A stretch of DNA of 30,000 nucleotides from Prorocentrum cordatum (GCA_963575745.1 CAUYUJ010017923.1:1-30000); one strand, 5' to 3'. Positions 1 to 9,285 are shown, counted from the stretch's first letter. A program made the numbers and translations. Notes: generated by a model from the sequence alone, not told the origin.

Positions 1-42
1 GCGCTGTCCGCTGCTCGCTCCGGTGCCGGCTGCCGCTGCTGG

Positions 43-87
43 CTCCTCCTCCCCCTCCTCCTCCTCCTCCTCCTCCTCCTCCTCCTC
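43..87. repeat. (CTC/TCC)n microsatellite at 5' side of the LINE
   Basis: An almost pure TCC tract of about 45 bp with one CCC interruption. It directly precedes the 5' leader of the retrotransposon. A TCC tract in the same orientation starts again immediately after the element's 3' end near 7109. Confidence 0.9.
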
Positions 88-110
88 GCCGTTCTGGCAC
101 AAAGTTTTGT

Positions 111-155
111 GCTTGTTGACGCGAACTTCAGAGCGGCACACTGCGTCAACGGGCC
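111..155 (+). promoter_or_regulatory. Structured 5' leader of the LINE
   Basis: An 8-bp perfect inverted repeat, GTTGACGC (115-122) with GCGTCAAC (143-150), follows a smaller GCACAAA/TTTGTGC hairpin at about 98-113. Any promoter function is inferred from position only. Confidence 0.3.
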
Positions 156-193
156 TTTGGTTCGGATCTACTCAGTGATTGACTTCGGGGTGT

Positions 194-1468
194 ATGACAC
201 CCCCGCCTACTCTGCGCAATGGCGGTGCTAAAGGCGGTGGGCGTGGCAAAGGACGCGGTCGAGAGGACTGGTCCAACGGCGCGGCCCCCCCGTGGCACTA
301 CAGCGCCTACATGTACACGGACAAGACTGCAGAAGGGTTCTCCAAGTTCAAGTGCAGCTCCTGCGGCTGCGCCAAGAACCCGAAGGCGGCCCGCTACTGC
401 AAGCAAAGTGGGATTCCTCTTGCTGCTGTGCGTCCTGTTGAAGGTGGAGCCCCACAGAGTGGGGCGTGGTCTCAGGCTCCTCCTGGCGTCCTCTCACCGA
501 CGGCACCATGGGCCATGCATGTTCGTCCTCCCCCAGGTCCCCCTGGTGGTTCTGGACAGCCCGCTGGTGCTGCACACGGAGGAAGGCATCCTGGAGGCTC
601 AGCTGCCAGGGCACCTCCGCTTCCAGTCGGAGCACAGAGCCAGCTCAACGCGACCGAGGCCAAGCAGCTGGCTGAGCTCGCGCGCAAAGGAGGTGACCTC
701 ACTACGGCATCCAAGTACGAGGCTGAGTTCAAGAAGCTGCATGCTCAAGAGTCGCCCAAGCCTCCCACGCCTCTCCACCAGCGCGTGCAGCAGCAGTTCG
801 CAGCGGTGGCTCGTTTGGAGAAGGCTCTGGACAGAGAGGTGGACAAGCTCTTGGGATGGAGGAATGACGCTGCCAAGCTCGAGGACACGGTGCGCAGCAT
901 GCGTGGGGAGCTGGCCACTGCCGACCAGCAGTGCAAGTCGTTGGTTGCGGACCTGCAGCAGCAGGCGTCAGTGGCTCCCCCCCCTGCTGCTCCAGCGCCT
1001 GCCAAGCTCAAGCTGGAAGACCTGTGCGCCGACGCGTTCGACCTGGGCGCCTTCCTCACAGTGGGCGAGGTTAGCTTCTTCGAGGGTGATGCCGAGCTCG
1101 GAGAGAAGGACCGCGAAGAGATCGCCAAGCGGAAGGAGGACCTCAACGCGGGCGTGTCCAAGCTCGCCAAAGACCTGCTGGGCCCCCTGGTGGCTGCCGC
1201 CAAAGCTGCCCGAGACGCACATCGGGAGCACCTGGCTCGGGTTGCCAGCAAGCGGCGGCGCACTGACCTGGGAGCAGCTGCTGGTGGAGATGCTGGAGCT
1301 GCTGAGCCGCGTGAGGCACCTGCTGCTGCCCCTGCCGCGGCTGCTGCCGAGGCTACCCCAGCTGGCGGTGGAGCCCCAGCAGCAGATGATGTGCGGGCCA
1401 AGGCAGAGAAGGCCCTTCAACCTCCTCCCCCTGCTCCTGACGGGGCGGGGAGGGGGACCAGTGCTTAG
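194..1468 (+). CDS. LINE ORF1 protein: Cys-rich motif plus coiled coil (putative RNA-binding chaperone)
   Basis: One uninterrupted reading frame of about 424 residues. A TGA at 176-178 closes the frame upstream and the first ATG is at 194. The N terminus is Gly/Arg/Lys-rich (GGAKGGGRGKGRGRE), then comes a Cys cluster (FKCSSCGCAKN...RYCKQSG, about residues 53-73) resembling a small zinc ribbon. A Pro/Gly/Ala-rich stretch follows, then a heptad-rich helical region (about residues 150-255, with QQQFAAVARLEKALDREVDKL) that looks like a coiled coil. The C terminus has a KRRR basic patch and an Ala/Pro-rich tail. ORF1 proteins of LINEs bind the element RNA and often trimerise by a coiled coil; that role is inferred from position and architecture. 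Unlike ORF2 it is intact. Confidence 0.7.
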   Translation: MTPPPTLRNGGAKGGGRGKGRGREDWSNGAAPPWHYSAYMYTDKTAEGFSKFKCSSCGCAKNPKAARYCKQSGIPLAAVRPVEGGAPQSGAWSQAPPGVLSPTAPWAMHVRPPPGPPGGSGQPAGAAHGGRHPGGSAARAPPLPVGAQSQLNATEAKQLAELARKGGDLTTASKYEAEFKKLHAQESPKPPTPLHQRVQQQFAAVARLEKALDREVDKLLGWRNDAAKLEDTVRSMRGELATADQQCKSLVADLQQQASVAPPPAAPAPAKLKLEDLCADAFDLGAFLTVGEVSFFEGDAELGEKDREEIAKRKEDLNAGVSKLAKDLLGPLVAAAKAARDAHREHLARVASKRRRTDLGAAAGGDAGAAEPREAPAAAPAAAAAEATPAGGGAPAADDVRAKAEKALQPPPPAPDGAGRGTSA

Positions 1469-1568
1469 CCTGGCCGCACATCCGTGCCTGCATGCGCGTG
1501 CCAGTTGCAGCGCTCTCACGGTGCGCGCCCAAGGGAGTTGCATTGCCCGTCCCCACATTTTGGTTCGG

Positions 1569-2674
1569 ATGTTTCCGGAAACCTCGGTCTCAGAAACGCC
1601 TTCCCATCATGGGTCGCATCACGTGAGTGTCGACGGAGTGTGCAGCTCTCTCGACGCTCCGTGGGCTGAAGCCCGCAAGTTTTTCAACCAGTCGCAAGCT
1701 GTGGAGGCCACCCTTGCCAAGTCGGACAGTGCCTGTCCCCGACTGGCCGCTGGCGGCCATCTTCCTGGGCACCGGCGCGCCCCCCCTGGATTTTTCGGCA
1801 CCGAGGGCCCCCCCTGGCCTCGATGTAGAACGCTCACAAGCGTCCAAATTTGTTCCCTTCCACCCCCCTAAACCCAGCCCTGGAGATTATAGTGTTGAGC
1901 TCGTCGTCCAGACTGCCAGCGTCACGCCTTGGCAATCCGACTCGGGAGGCGGTCTCAAAGCTTGGCCCCCCTAAGAGTGGTGCGCGCATTCTCTTGATCC
2001 AAGAGCGCCACTTGCTTGAAGCTGAGCTGGAGGAGGCTACAGGCTGGGCCCATCGGCATGGGTGGAAAGCTATCCTTGGGCCTGCCGCTCCAGGAGTCGG
2101 ACATGGTACTTCGCCAGGGGTTGGGATCCTGGTTCAGAATTCTTTGGGATGTCACGCACCCCCTGGAGGCCACATTATCGACCGTCATCGTTCGATCGGA
2201 GCTGTTGTGCATATACCTGGAGGTGATCCTACCCTCGTCTGCAGCACCTACATGCGTACTGTTGAGGGGCTCTCGGGGGCCAGCGTGGAGCTCCTGGCAT
2301 GCATTGGCACGGTTGTTGAGCAGGTAGGCTTACCCACCATCATTGGAGCTGGTTTAAACATGAGCCCCGACAGGATCGTTTCGTCAGGGATTGTCAACAG
2401 GTTGGGTGCGCAGGTGGTCGCCCCCAAAGGCGTCATGGGCACGCGTGGCGCTCGCATGCTTGATTATTTTATCGTCACCGCTGGGCTTGCCAAAGGTATC
2501 TCTTCCGTGCCATCCACGTCTAACCTAGTCACTCACCTCCCCGTGCAGATGCAGTTTCACGCAGGGATAGGGAGGCTCCACGGGCTCGTCTTTCGGAAGC
2601 CACCGCCGTTGCCGACCGAGCCCGCGATCGGTCCTGTGCCTCCACCTTCAGATTGGACTTCAGTGCGAGGCTGA
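1569..2674 (+). pseudogene. LINE ORF2, N-terminal part: APE-type endonuclease (frame-broken)
   Basis: Coding moves from frame 3 (ATG at 1569, MFPETSVSE) to frame 1 (about 1730-1930, LVVQTASVTPWQS) to frame 2 (about 1930-2674). Frame 2 carries the fold's landmarks: ILLIQERHL (metal-binding Glu of the QE box), GVGILVQNSLG, CSTYMRTVEG, TIIGAGLNMSPD, ARMLDYFIV and VTHLPVQM (the final catalytic His region). In the box normally read as G-G-D-(W/F)-N, this copy has G-A-G-L-N, so the Asp is replaced by Gly. In active elements this domain nicks the target DNA to prime reverse transcription. The Asp loss plus two frame shifts makes this copy probably inactive. The start at 1569 is a proposal: the frame is open further upstream. 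Confidence 0.7.
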
Positions 2675-3326
2675 TCGTGCCTTAGATGCTTGCCACAGCG
2701 GTGACGCGCACGCTGTACAGTGCCTGCTCGACGCCCTCTATAAGCACTGGGCCGACTTTTCGGAGAAGGAGCTAGCGAGGGGCAGACAAACTACCCTTCC
2801 TTGTTGGGGGAGCCCGGGGACGATGCCACAGCAGCATTGGGTTAACATCCTTGATCAAGATCGGGAGGCCCCCCACCGACAGCCCCAATTGTATTCGATC
2901 AAATGGCTTGTTAGCAAGTTCAGGCTCCTTCTCCAACTTGATGCGGTTGCTATAGGATCCGCCCAGGCCCAGGAAGTTCGAAGGTTGTTGCTCAACCCTC
3001 CTGGCTTTTTGAAGCAGGGGCTGGATGTCCACAGTGACCTTGTCATGCGGGTGCAGACTTTTTTAGGTCAGCATGGTCTCCTTGACCTCGTCATTGGGGA
3101 ATCCATTCTCTCCGACTTAGACGAGCACCTCGCGACCTTCGCCGCGAAGGCCAAATCGCAGGCACTCGCTGAGTGGAAGGAGTGGCTTCTTCAGTCCATC
3201 GACCAGGGCGCCAGGAGAGCTCACCAGCACGTTAGAGGCAGCCAGCCGTGGACCCCCACCACTACCCTCAGCAGAAGGAGCTGTCATTTCGGACCCCCTG
3301 GCGCTGCTGGCCTCGGAGGCCCGTAA
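2667..3326 (+). pseudogene. LINE ORF2, linker between endonuclease and RT (frame 3)
   Basis: Frame 3 is open from about 2667, reading EADRALDACHSGDAHAVQC, through KHWADFSEKELARG and ending in AEWKEWLLQSIDQGARRAHQ. It overlaps the end of the endonuclease frame by a few bases, so a one-base shift joins them. The charged helical character, Trp residues and the region preceding a QPW motif fit the segment that leads into the RT fingers in LINE ORF2 proteins. No catalytic role is known for this segment. From about 3260 the sense frame switches to frame 1. Confidence 0.6.
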
Positions 3327-4366
3327 GTTCAGTCAGTTATGGGGTGCCACCCCCGACCCCCCCTCGCAGGAGGCCAGGTTCCAGTTCGTCGAACCCCTCC
3401 CTCGCCTCACTGCCGGTACTCTGCGGTCGGCCCCCAGGCGGTATGCCGCCCGATCCGCCACTGCTGTTGACGGTTTCCACATGAAACATTTTGCCTCTCT
3501 CTCTCTGGGGTCCTTTGATGTCCTGGGCACCATGTTCTCCATCATGGAAGCTTCTGGGCTGTTTCCTGGGCAAACCTCCCTGGTTGTGATCCCCTCCTCA
3601 ACAAACCCTCTGGAGGGCATCGGCCCATCGGCCTTTTTTGCAGTTCCCACCGCCCCTGGGGGCGGCGCCGTAGGCCCTACGCGGCCCAGTGGGAAAGCAG
3701 GTTTCAGCGCAGCTACTTCGCTGGGCCCCAGTTTTCTTCCGCTGTCGATGTTGTCTGGAGGCAGACTTTGCGAGCTGAAGGGGCTGTGGCCAGCAACCAG
3801 TCGAGCTGCGCGATTCTGTGGGACCTCTACAAATGTCTTGAGTTGGTGCACTTGGCCACGCTCCTTCAGCGTTGCCACCAGTTTAAGTTCCCCGTCCAGT
3901 TAGCTCGGCTTGCTGTGCAAGGATATCGACACGGCAGGTTTATTTCTCTCGGCGGCGTGGTCGTCGGCCCGTTCCATGTCACCAACGGCGTCGTCGCCGG
4001 CTGTGGTCTTGCGACCACCATGGTGCGTATCAATGCCATTCCTGCTCTCGACGCGTTGCAGCTGCCACCAGGTATTACGCTCGACGTTTACATTGACGAT
4101 TACGGTCTCAGCTGCAACGGGTCCAATGCCTACATTGTCGGGCGCCTCCCTGCGGCCGCGGCCAACCTCAGGGAGGCCATCGAGGCCGATATGGGTGCGG
4201 TCGTCTCCCCTGATAAAGCTTCCCTCGTTGCTTCGTCGGAGGCGCTCGCCGCGCAAGTCAGGGACTGTCTCGGCGGCCTCGCGGGGCCCATCATCCAAGG
4301 GGCCGTCAACTTGGGTATCGACTTTGCCCCAGGTTCCCCCCGTCGGCTTCCTGGTAGGGGGGGGGC
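3262..4366 (+). pseudogene. LINE ORF2, reverse transcriptase domain (frames 1 then 3)
   Basis: Frame 1 (about 3262-3590) gives ISDPLALLASEARKFSQLW and TAVDGFHMKHFASLSLGSF, the N-terminal RT region. Near 3588-3597 the frame moves to 3, which carries the core: LLNKPSGGHRPIGLF (the KP-GG-RPI box), WESRFQRSYFAGPQFSSA, AILWDLYKCLELV (motif A, catalytic Asp), a Gly-rich motif B (TNGVVAGCGLATT), DVYIDDYGL (motif C, YIDD) and a motif D region (SPDKASLV). All three palm acidic residues are present. The enzyme would copy element RNA at the nicked target. The frame is lost again at a run of nine G at 4357-4365. Confidence 0.85.
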
Positions 4367-4372
4367 AAGTTC

Positions 4373-5349
4373 TCTGACCGCAAGCGGGTTTTCAACAAAA
4401 AGGTTAGAAGGCTCAAGCGAGCCAAGCGGCCCCTTGGGCGGCATGCTGTCAAAGTTTTTACCGCGGCCCCCCTCCCCAGCCTCACGTTTGGCATGAGGTT
4501 CACGGGCTCTCGAATTTCGAATGGGACAGACTGCAGGTTGCCGCCGCCAGTGCCACGCAGCCGTCTGCCAAGATGAAGTCACGGACCTCCGTCCTGATTT
4601 TACCCCAGGACCCGACCTGGTCCCCTGCTGTGGCGCCGATCGCGAGGTACTCCAAGGAGATTTGGGCCAACCAAACCAAGCTCCTTCCCTTTGTCATCCC
4701 GTGGGCTGAGCTGAGGGGCGCTTGGAGGGTTGTTTCCCATTCCCCTGGGCCCAAAACCTGGCGCGGGGTTCAGGGGCCCCTGGGGGCCATGAAGCTGGCC
4801 TAGAGGAGGATTTCTTGGAGCATGCCCAACTACTGTACCCTCTTGGAAGATTTTGGAACCGAGGTTTCGCTCACTGTGACGCCCCCAGCCCTTCTTAAGA
4901 AGCTTTTGAAGGCTGCAGTTCAGAGGACCCACGAGAGGGCTAGCGGTGCTGCACTGCTCTCGCATCTTCCAGGAGCTCGAGTTTGCCATGGTGTTGGGGC
5001 AGCTACTCTGCGCTCCAAGAAGGGCACGTCGTGCCAGCGAGGTTGTGCCAAGGCTGTTGCTTGTAATGCCACGTGAACCAGGGCCAGGGCCGCCGAAGCA
5101 GGATGTGCTGTTTGCTCGGTCTGCGAACTTTGTGGGAGTGCGCCCGATACTATGCTTCATCGGCTTTGGTTATGCCCAGCGTGTCGTGACAAGAGACAGG
5201 TGGTGTTTGACAGTTTCAAGCCAAAGTTTTCCCTTCTGCCTCCGCCTGACCTCGCGCCCGAGAGCAATGAGGAAGACCACTTGCTGTACACTCGTGGTCT
5301 GTTTCGGCATCCAGGGGACGTTTTCCGTTTCCTGCTCGTGATGATGTAA
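4373..5349 (+). pseudogene. LINE ORF2, RT thumb/connection and Cys/His motif (frames 2 and 1, internal stop)
   Basis: After the G9 run the sense frame is 2 (4373-4575; DRKRVFNKKVRRLKRAK, a basic thumb-like segment), then frame 1 from 4573 (LPQDPTWSPAVAPIARYSKEI). A TAG at 4801-4803 interrupts frame 1, which stays open afterwards except for an unresolved stretch near 4946-5076. Near 5110-5180 frame 1 carries CELC, then HRLWLCPAC, the Cys/His knuckle found between RT and RNase H in many LINEs. It ends at 5349 with LFRHPGDVFRF. The exact frame between 4946 and 5076 is uncertain. Confidence 0.6.
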
Positions 5350-6861
5350 AAGACGCTGGCCTCGAGATCATTTGGGCCAGTGACCGTTCTTCGAAATCGC
5401 TCAGTGCCACTGGACACAGATTCGTGGACGGTTCTTGTGTTGCGCACGCCGTCAAAGAACTCTCCAGGGCTGGGTGGGGGATAGTGATGGTAGGTGACGA
5501 CGGAAACGAGATCTGTCGCATTAGTTGTCCCCTTTGGGCCCCCAACCTCCAGACTGCCCAAGGGGGAGAGTTTGGGGCCTACGCTGCTGCTGCAATTCAT
5601 GCTATGCCAGGCAGCTCAATATACTCCGATTGTAAGAATGTGGTTGTACACGCCGACGAGCCGCTGCTCAGGGCTCTGTCCTACCAGCGTGTGTACTCTG
5701 GTTTTTTTACTCCCCACTCACCGCAAGCTTTAGAAGGGGCTTTAAAGGTCAAGGCACATGTCGAAGAATCCAGCGACCTTACCGAGCTTGAGCGCTGGTG
5801 GAAGCAAAGTAACGACCTCGCTGATGTTGTCGCCAAAAGCTCGCTTGCCCGCCACCCACAACCCGACCCCGAGGATGTGGAATGGCTTGAGCGATGTCTC
5901 TCGATCGCACAGTGTGTCATGCGTCTTTCGGCCGAGCTGATGCCAGAGTGGCCTCGGCTCAACCTGGCAGGAGCCCCACTTGTGCCCATGCCCCCCAGGC
6001 CTAAAATTGAACCGAGGCCCCAGCAGTGGACTCGTGTCTCATCGTTTCGGCAGTGCATTGAATGTCTCAAGGTCGCCAAGGGCGTGCCGCGGAAGAACCC
6101 TGACGGCTTTCGGCTTGGAGGTCTGGACCCGCCAGCCCCTGGGAAGTGCCTTAGAGATTCCAAGCTGACCCCCGCGGTTCTTTCAGCCCGCAGGCACAAC
6201 TGCATTGCTTTGCTATGCTCCGATGGTGCCGCTCTCACTATGTGTATGCGATGCTATGCCTATTCCTCCCACGGGCAGCCTCGCAATTTGATTAGACTGT
6301 GCGATGGTCAACCTCAGAGTGCGGGCGCTAAGTCCGCCTGGAGTTCTGTGGGGGCAGGCGGCCATCTAAAGCGCAAGGGTATTTCAGCTGAGGTCGGCCC
6401 CTGGTACGAAGACCTGGAGCATGAGGAGCTGACACGGCGCCTCACCGACCAAGAACGGGAGTTGCGGACTGCTAAGCTGGTGCGGAGACTGGTCACCGCT
6501 GCAGGGGGGACACCAGTTCCAGCTGATGTGGGGCTGGAGGTGGACCCTCCCCTGCCAGCCCCGCCACAGGGGCAACAACATGATAGAGTCGTCGACCCGC
6601 CGTCTGAGTCGTCGTTTACCATCGTTAAAGCTGCTGGCCCCTCATCTCTCCCTCTTGAACCGCTCGGTGCGGAAGAGGAAGCCGCCTGTTTTTTTGTTTG
6701 ACACGCCTGATGCGAGTCCTTCTCAGCAGGCTGTGCAGCAGTTGTCCGAGCCAGCCTCTTCGGGTGCTGCGCTCGGCCGAGCCCGAGCAGACCTCGCCCT
6801 TGAAGAGGGCGAGGCCCCGCTCGCCGCCGTCGCTGCACCACAGTCTGATGACTCAGACTAG
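5345..6861 (+). pseudogene. LINE ORF2, RNase H domain and Cys-rich C terminus
   Basis: Frame 3 from about 5345 is open for over 440 codons to 6701. It shows the RNase H quartet: HRFVDGSCV (Asp), AQGGEFGAYAA (Glu), SIYSDCKNVV (Asp) and WKQSNDLADVVAKSS (Asp). RNase H removes the RNA template strand during retrotransposition. Further on come FRQCIECLK, HNCIALLC, MCMRCYAYSSHGQ and LIRLC, a Cys/His-rich segment that may be a zinc module. Near 6640-6690 the sense frame appears to move to frame 1 (SVRKRKPPVFLFDTPDASPS) and ends at 6861 with an acidic DDSD tail. This is the best preserved part of ORF2. Confidence 0.85.
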
Positions 6862-7055
6862 GAGACGCAGCATGCGTTCCCCGCGTGTGGTGCGTCTCGC
6901 CCTGACCTCATTCTTCTCTGGTCGCGGGCCTAGGGGGGCAGGCGGTGAGCCACAGGGGATCCTCCCCTCCTGCGGGAAATCGCCCCGTGGCTTTCACGCC
7001 TGCCCTCCTCGATTATGTTCACTGCTCGCTAGCCTGCTTCAGGCCAGATAGCAGG

Positions 7056-7108
7056 AGGCGACGCCCTCTGGTCGTCGCCTTTGGTTGCCACGGTTGATGT
7101 CAAAAAAA
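7056..7108 (+). other. LINE 3' end: hairpin followed by short A tract
   Basis: An 8-bp perfect stem, AGGCGACG (7056-7063) and CGTCGCCT (7073-7080), with a 9-nt loop. It lies 28 nt before the junction, which ends in seven A residues (7102-7108) next to the TCC tract. A 3' stem-loop recognised by the element's own RT is a known LINE arrangement; that role here is inferred. Confidence 0.55.
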
Positions 7109-7675
7109 CCTCCTCCTCCTCCTCCTCCTCCTCCTCCTCCTCCTCCTCCTCCTCTTCTTCCATCCTCCTCCTCGTCCCTCCTCCCTCCTCCTCCTACTCC
7201 TCCTCCTCCTTCCTCCCTCCTCCTCCTCCTCCTCCTCCTCCTTCCTCTCCTCCTCCTCCTCCTCCTCTCTCCCTCCCTCCTTCCCTCCCTCCCGCCCTCC
7301 CTCCCTCGCGCCCCTCCCGCCTCCCGCCCTCCCGCCCTCACGCCCTCCCTCCCTCCCTCCCTCCCCCCCTCCCGCCCTCCCTCCCTCCTTCCCTCTCGCC
7401 CTCCCGCCCTCCCGCCCTCCCTCCCTCCTCCCGCCCTCCCTCCCCGACCCTCCCTCCCTCCTCCAACCCTCCTCCTCCACTCCTCCTCCTCCTCCTCCTC
7501 CTCTCTCCTTCTCCTCCCCTCCCCGTCCTCCTCCTCCTCCTCCTCCTCCTCCTCCTCCTCCTCCTCCTCTCTCCTCCTCCTCCTCCTCCTCCTCCTCTCC
7601 TCTCCCCTCCTCCTCCTCCTCTCCCTCCTCCTCCTCTTCCTCTTCCTCTTCCTCTTCCTCTTCCTCTTCCTCTTC
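7109..7675. repeat. (TCC)n / CCCT-rich compound microsatellite
   Basis: Over 560 bp of TCC repeat with blocks of CCTCCC and CGCCCT variants (about 7265-7460) and a CTTCCT hexamer block at about 7634-7673. Long Pro, Ser or Leu reading frames here, and Glu/Gly/Arg frames on the other strand, are by-products of the triplet repeat. Confidence 0.95.
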
Positions 7676-7729
7676 CACCACCACCACCACCACCATCAGC
7701 ATCAGCATCAGCATCAGCATCAGCATCAG

Positions 7730-7770
<41 letters not shown>

Positions 7771-7983
7771 ACATCATCATCAGTATCATCATCAGCAGCA
7801 TCATCATCATCATCAGCATCACCATCACCATCACCACCATCATCATCAGCAGCATCACCACCACCACCACCATCTTCATCATCACCATCATCGTATTCAT
7901 CACCATCATCATCAGCAGCATCATCATCATCAGCATCAACAGCAGCAGCATCATCATCATGATCATGATCATGATCATCATCG

Positions 7984-8016
<33 letters not shown>

Positions 8017-8035
8017 GCATCAGCATCAGCATCAG

Positions 8036-8092
<57 letters not shown>

Positions 8093-8094
8093 TC
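7676..8094. repeat. CCA / CATCAG / (CAT)n microsatellite
   Basis: CCA triplets grade into CATCAG hexamers, then CAT with scattered CAG and CAC variants, ending with about 50 bp of pure CAT before 8090. It encodes poly-His, Ile, Ser or Asp runs depending on frame, none of which I take as a gene. Confidence 0.95.
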
Positions 8095-8103
8095 GCGAGA
8101 TAT

Positions 8104-8141
8104 GCAGAGAGGGAGAGAGAGAGAGAGAGATAGAGAGAGCA
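8104..8141. repeat. (GA)n microsatellite
   Basis: GAGAGGGAGAGAGA-type dinucleotide run closing the 1-kb compound block. Confidence 0.9.
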
Positions 8142-8212
8142 AGCCAAGGGCTCCGACGCCGCATTTGTTCTGGACCTCTCACCTGCGACCACCTCTGCAC
8201 CACGAGCCTTAG

Positions 8213-8360
8213 GTCGGGCGTGTCCCCCATACAGGCGGATTTTGGACGAAAGCAGATCCGCTAAAAATGCTCGAAGGTAGCAAGAAATAATCAAAAAATC
8301 GTCCCCAGACTGTTTGTGGACTATTTTTGAATATTCCTCCTGCAAAGGGACAGTCCCCAC
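8213..8360. mobile_element. Short TIR element, copy 1 (degenerate right end)
   Basis: About 148 bp starting GTCGGGCGTGTCCCC and containing GGCGGATTTTGG, an AATCGTCCCC core, and TTTTTGAATATTCCTCC near the right end. Blockwise similar to the better copy at 16713-16866. The right terminus (GCAAAGGGACAGTCCCCAC) matches the other copy's right terminus at about 14 of 19 positions. No coding capacity. Confidence 0.6.
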
Positions 8361-8870
8361 TTCACCCGAGCCGCTTCGTTCGCCTCCCCGGAGCCCGGTG
8401 CGGGCCCCGCGGAGGCCGAAAACCGTCAAGAACCGTCCGTCTGTATCTCTTCGCAAAGAGACAGCCCTGAGATCCCACATGGTTGACAAACTGCTACACC
8501 GCGAGAAACCACGACCGGAGCCGCAGACTCCTACCCTCTTGCTTGCTGCGGAAGGTTCCCAGCCGGATCGATCCGTGCAGTTCCCAGGGCCCGGGGCACG
8601 GCACAACCGCCCGTTGCGGAAAACAATGCGTGGCCAGATGCTCATCCTGTTCTGGGCTCTCTTGGCCTCGAAAAGGCCGGCCTCCCCCTAGTCCATGCCA
8701 GAGGAGAGGCCACGACGCGTCCGTCCAGTTCATCTCGAAGAGGGCTCGGAATCAGACGCGTCTGCTTTTGTCTGACTCAGTTAGATGGCTCGTCATCGTC
8801 AGGCCCGTACACAGCAACCTCCTCCCCATCCTAGTGGAGGTGGGTGGGAGTGAAGGGGGGCGGGGGTGGG
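8361..8870. other. Unique sequence without a supported gene
   Basis: GC-rich, non-repetitive sequence. No frame on either strand shows sustained third-position G/C bias together with a recognisable motif. It ends in a G-rich run near 8835-8865. Confidence 0.4.
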
Positions 8871-8875
8871 TTCAG

Positions 8876-9021
8876 GCGACCACAACCACATACCGAACAT
8901 GAGACCCCAGGAGGCCCCAGGAGGCCCTTGCAGGCCTCTGGAGCCCCCCCTGGAGGACTCAGGAGGCCCCAGAGGCCCCCAGGAGGTCTCTTGAGGCTGT
9001 CCAGCATGTGGTTTTGGTCGC
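8876..9021. repeat. Decamer quasi-repeat bracketed by an inverted repeat
   Basis: Imperfect 18-bp inverted repeats (8876-8893 and 9004-9021, about 16 of 18 matching) bracket about 100 bp that scans as 10-bp units of the type CCCAGGAGGC, for example at 8904-8925 and 8972-8990. Confidence 0.6.
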
Positions 9022-9169
9022 TGGCACGGGTACGGGGGGTACCTTCTCCCAGAAGGCGCTCGTGATTAAGCACGCCATGATCGTGGAAAATAGCCTCAGC
9101 CGCAGGTCGTAGGGCATCGCCGGGCACGGGTTCTCCGGAGTCCAGGGCCTCGTGGGCGGCTCCCTGTCA

Positions 9170-9260
9170 TCTTCCTCCTCCTCCTCCTTCTCCTCCTCCT
9201 CCTCCTGCTCCTCCTCCTCCTCCTCCTCCTCCTCCTCCTCCTCCTGCTCCCCCTCCCATC
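9170..9260. repeat. (TCC)n microsatellite
   Basis: TCC run with occasional TTC and TGC variants. Confidence 0.9.
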
Positions 9261-9285
9261 CGTGGACAACCGAGACAACGCCGAG

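Larger units (their letters stand above)
88..7108 (+). mobile_element. Near full-length, frame-broken non-LTR retrotransposon (LINE) with two ORFs
   Basis: About 7.0 kb. Seen in order on the plus strand: a structured leader; ORF1 with a Cys-rich motif and coiled coil; an APE-type endonuclease; a linker; reverse transcriptase with a YIDD box; a Cys/His motif; RNase H with its four acidic residues; a second Cys-rich segment; and a short 3' UTR ending in a hairpin and seven A residues. No long terminal repeats are present. The domain order is that of I/R1/Jockey-like LINEs with APE endonuclease and RNase H. ORF2 moves between all three frames at least eight times and has an in-frame stop at 4801, so this copy cannot be translated as one protein as given. 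The ends were set by flanking TCC tracts; no target-site duplication other than TCC was found. Confidence 0.85.

Noticed and set aside
219-1871. 550-residue alternative frame over ORF1
   Set aside because: It overlaps ORF1 in another frame, is Ser/Arg/Leu-rich with no motif, and lacks the expected codon pattern. Only its last part (from 1569) is used as a proposed ORF2 start.
5681-6238. Minus-strand frame of 185 residues
   Set aside because: Shadow of the RNase H frame on the opposite strand; no motif.
7081-8645. Very long open frames (Ser/Pro, His, Met and Asp/Glu/Gly-rich) on both strands
   Set aside because: They are translations of TCC and CAT triplet repeats, which lack stops in most frames. 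No non-repetitive domain is attached.
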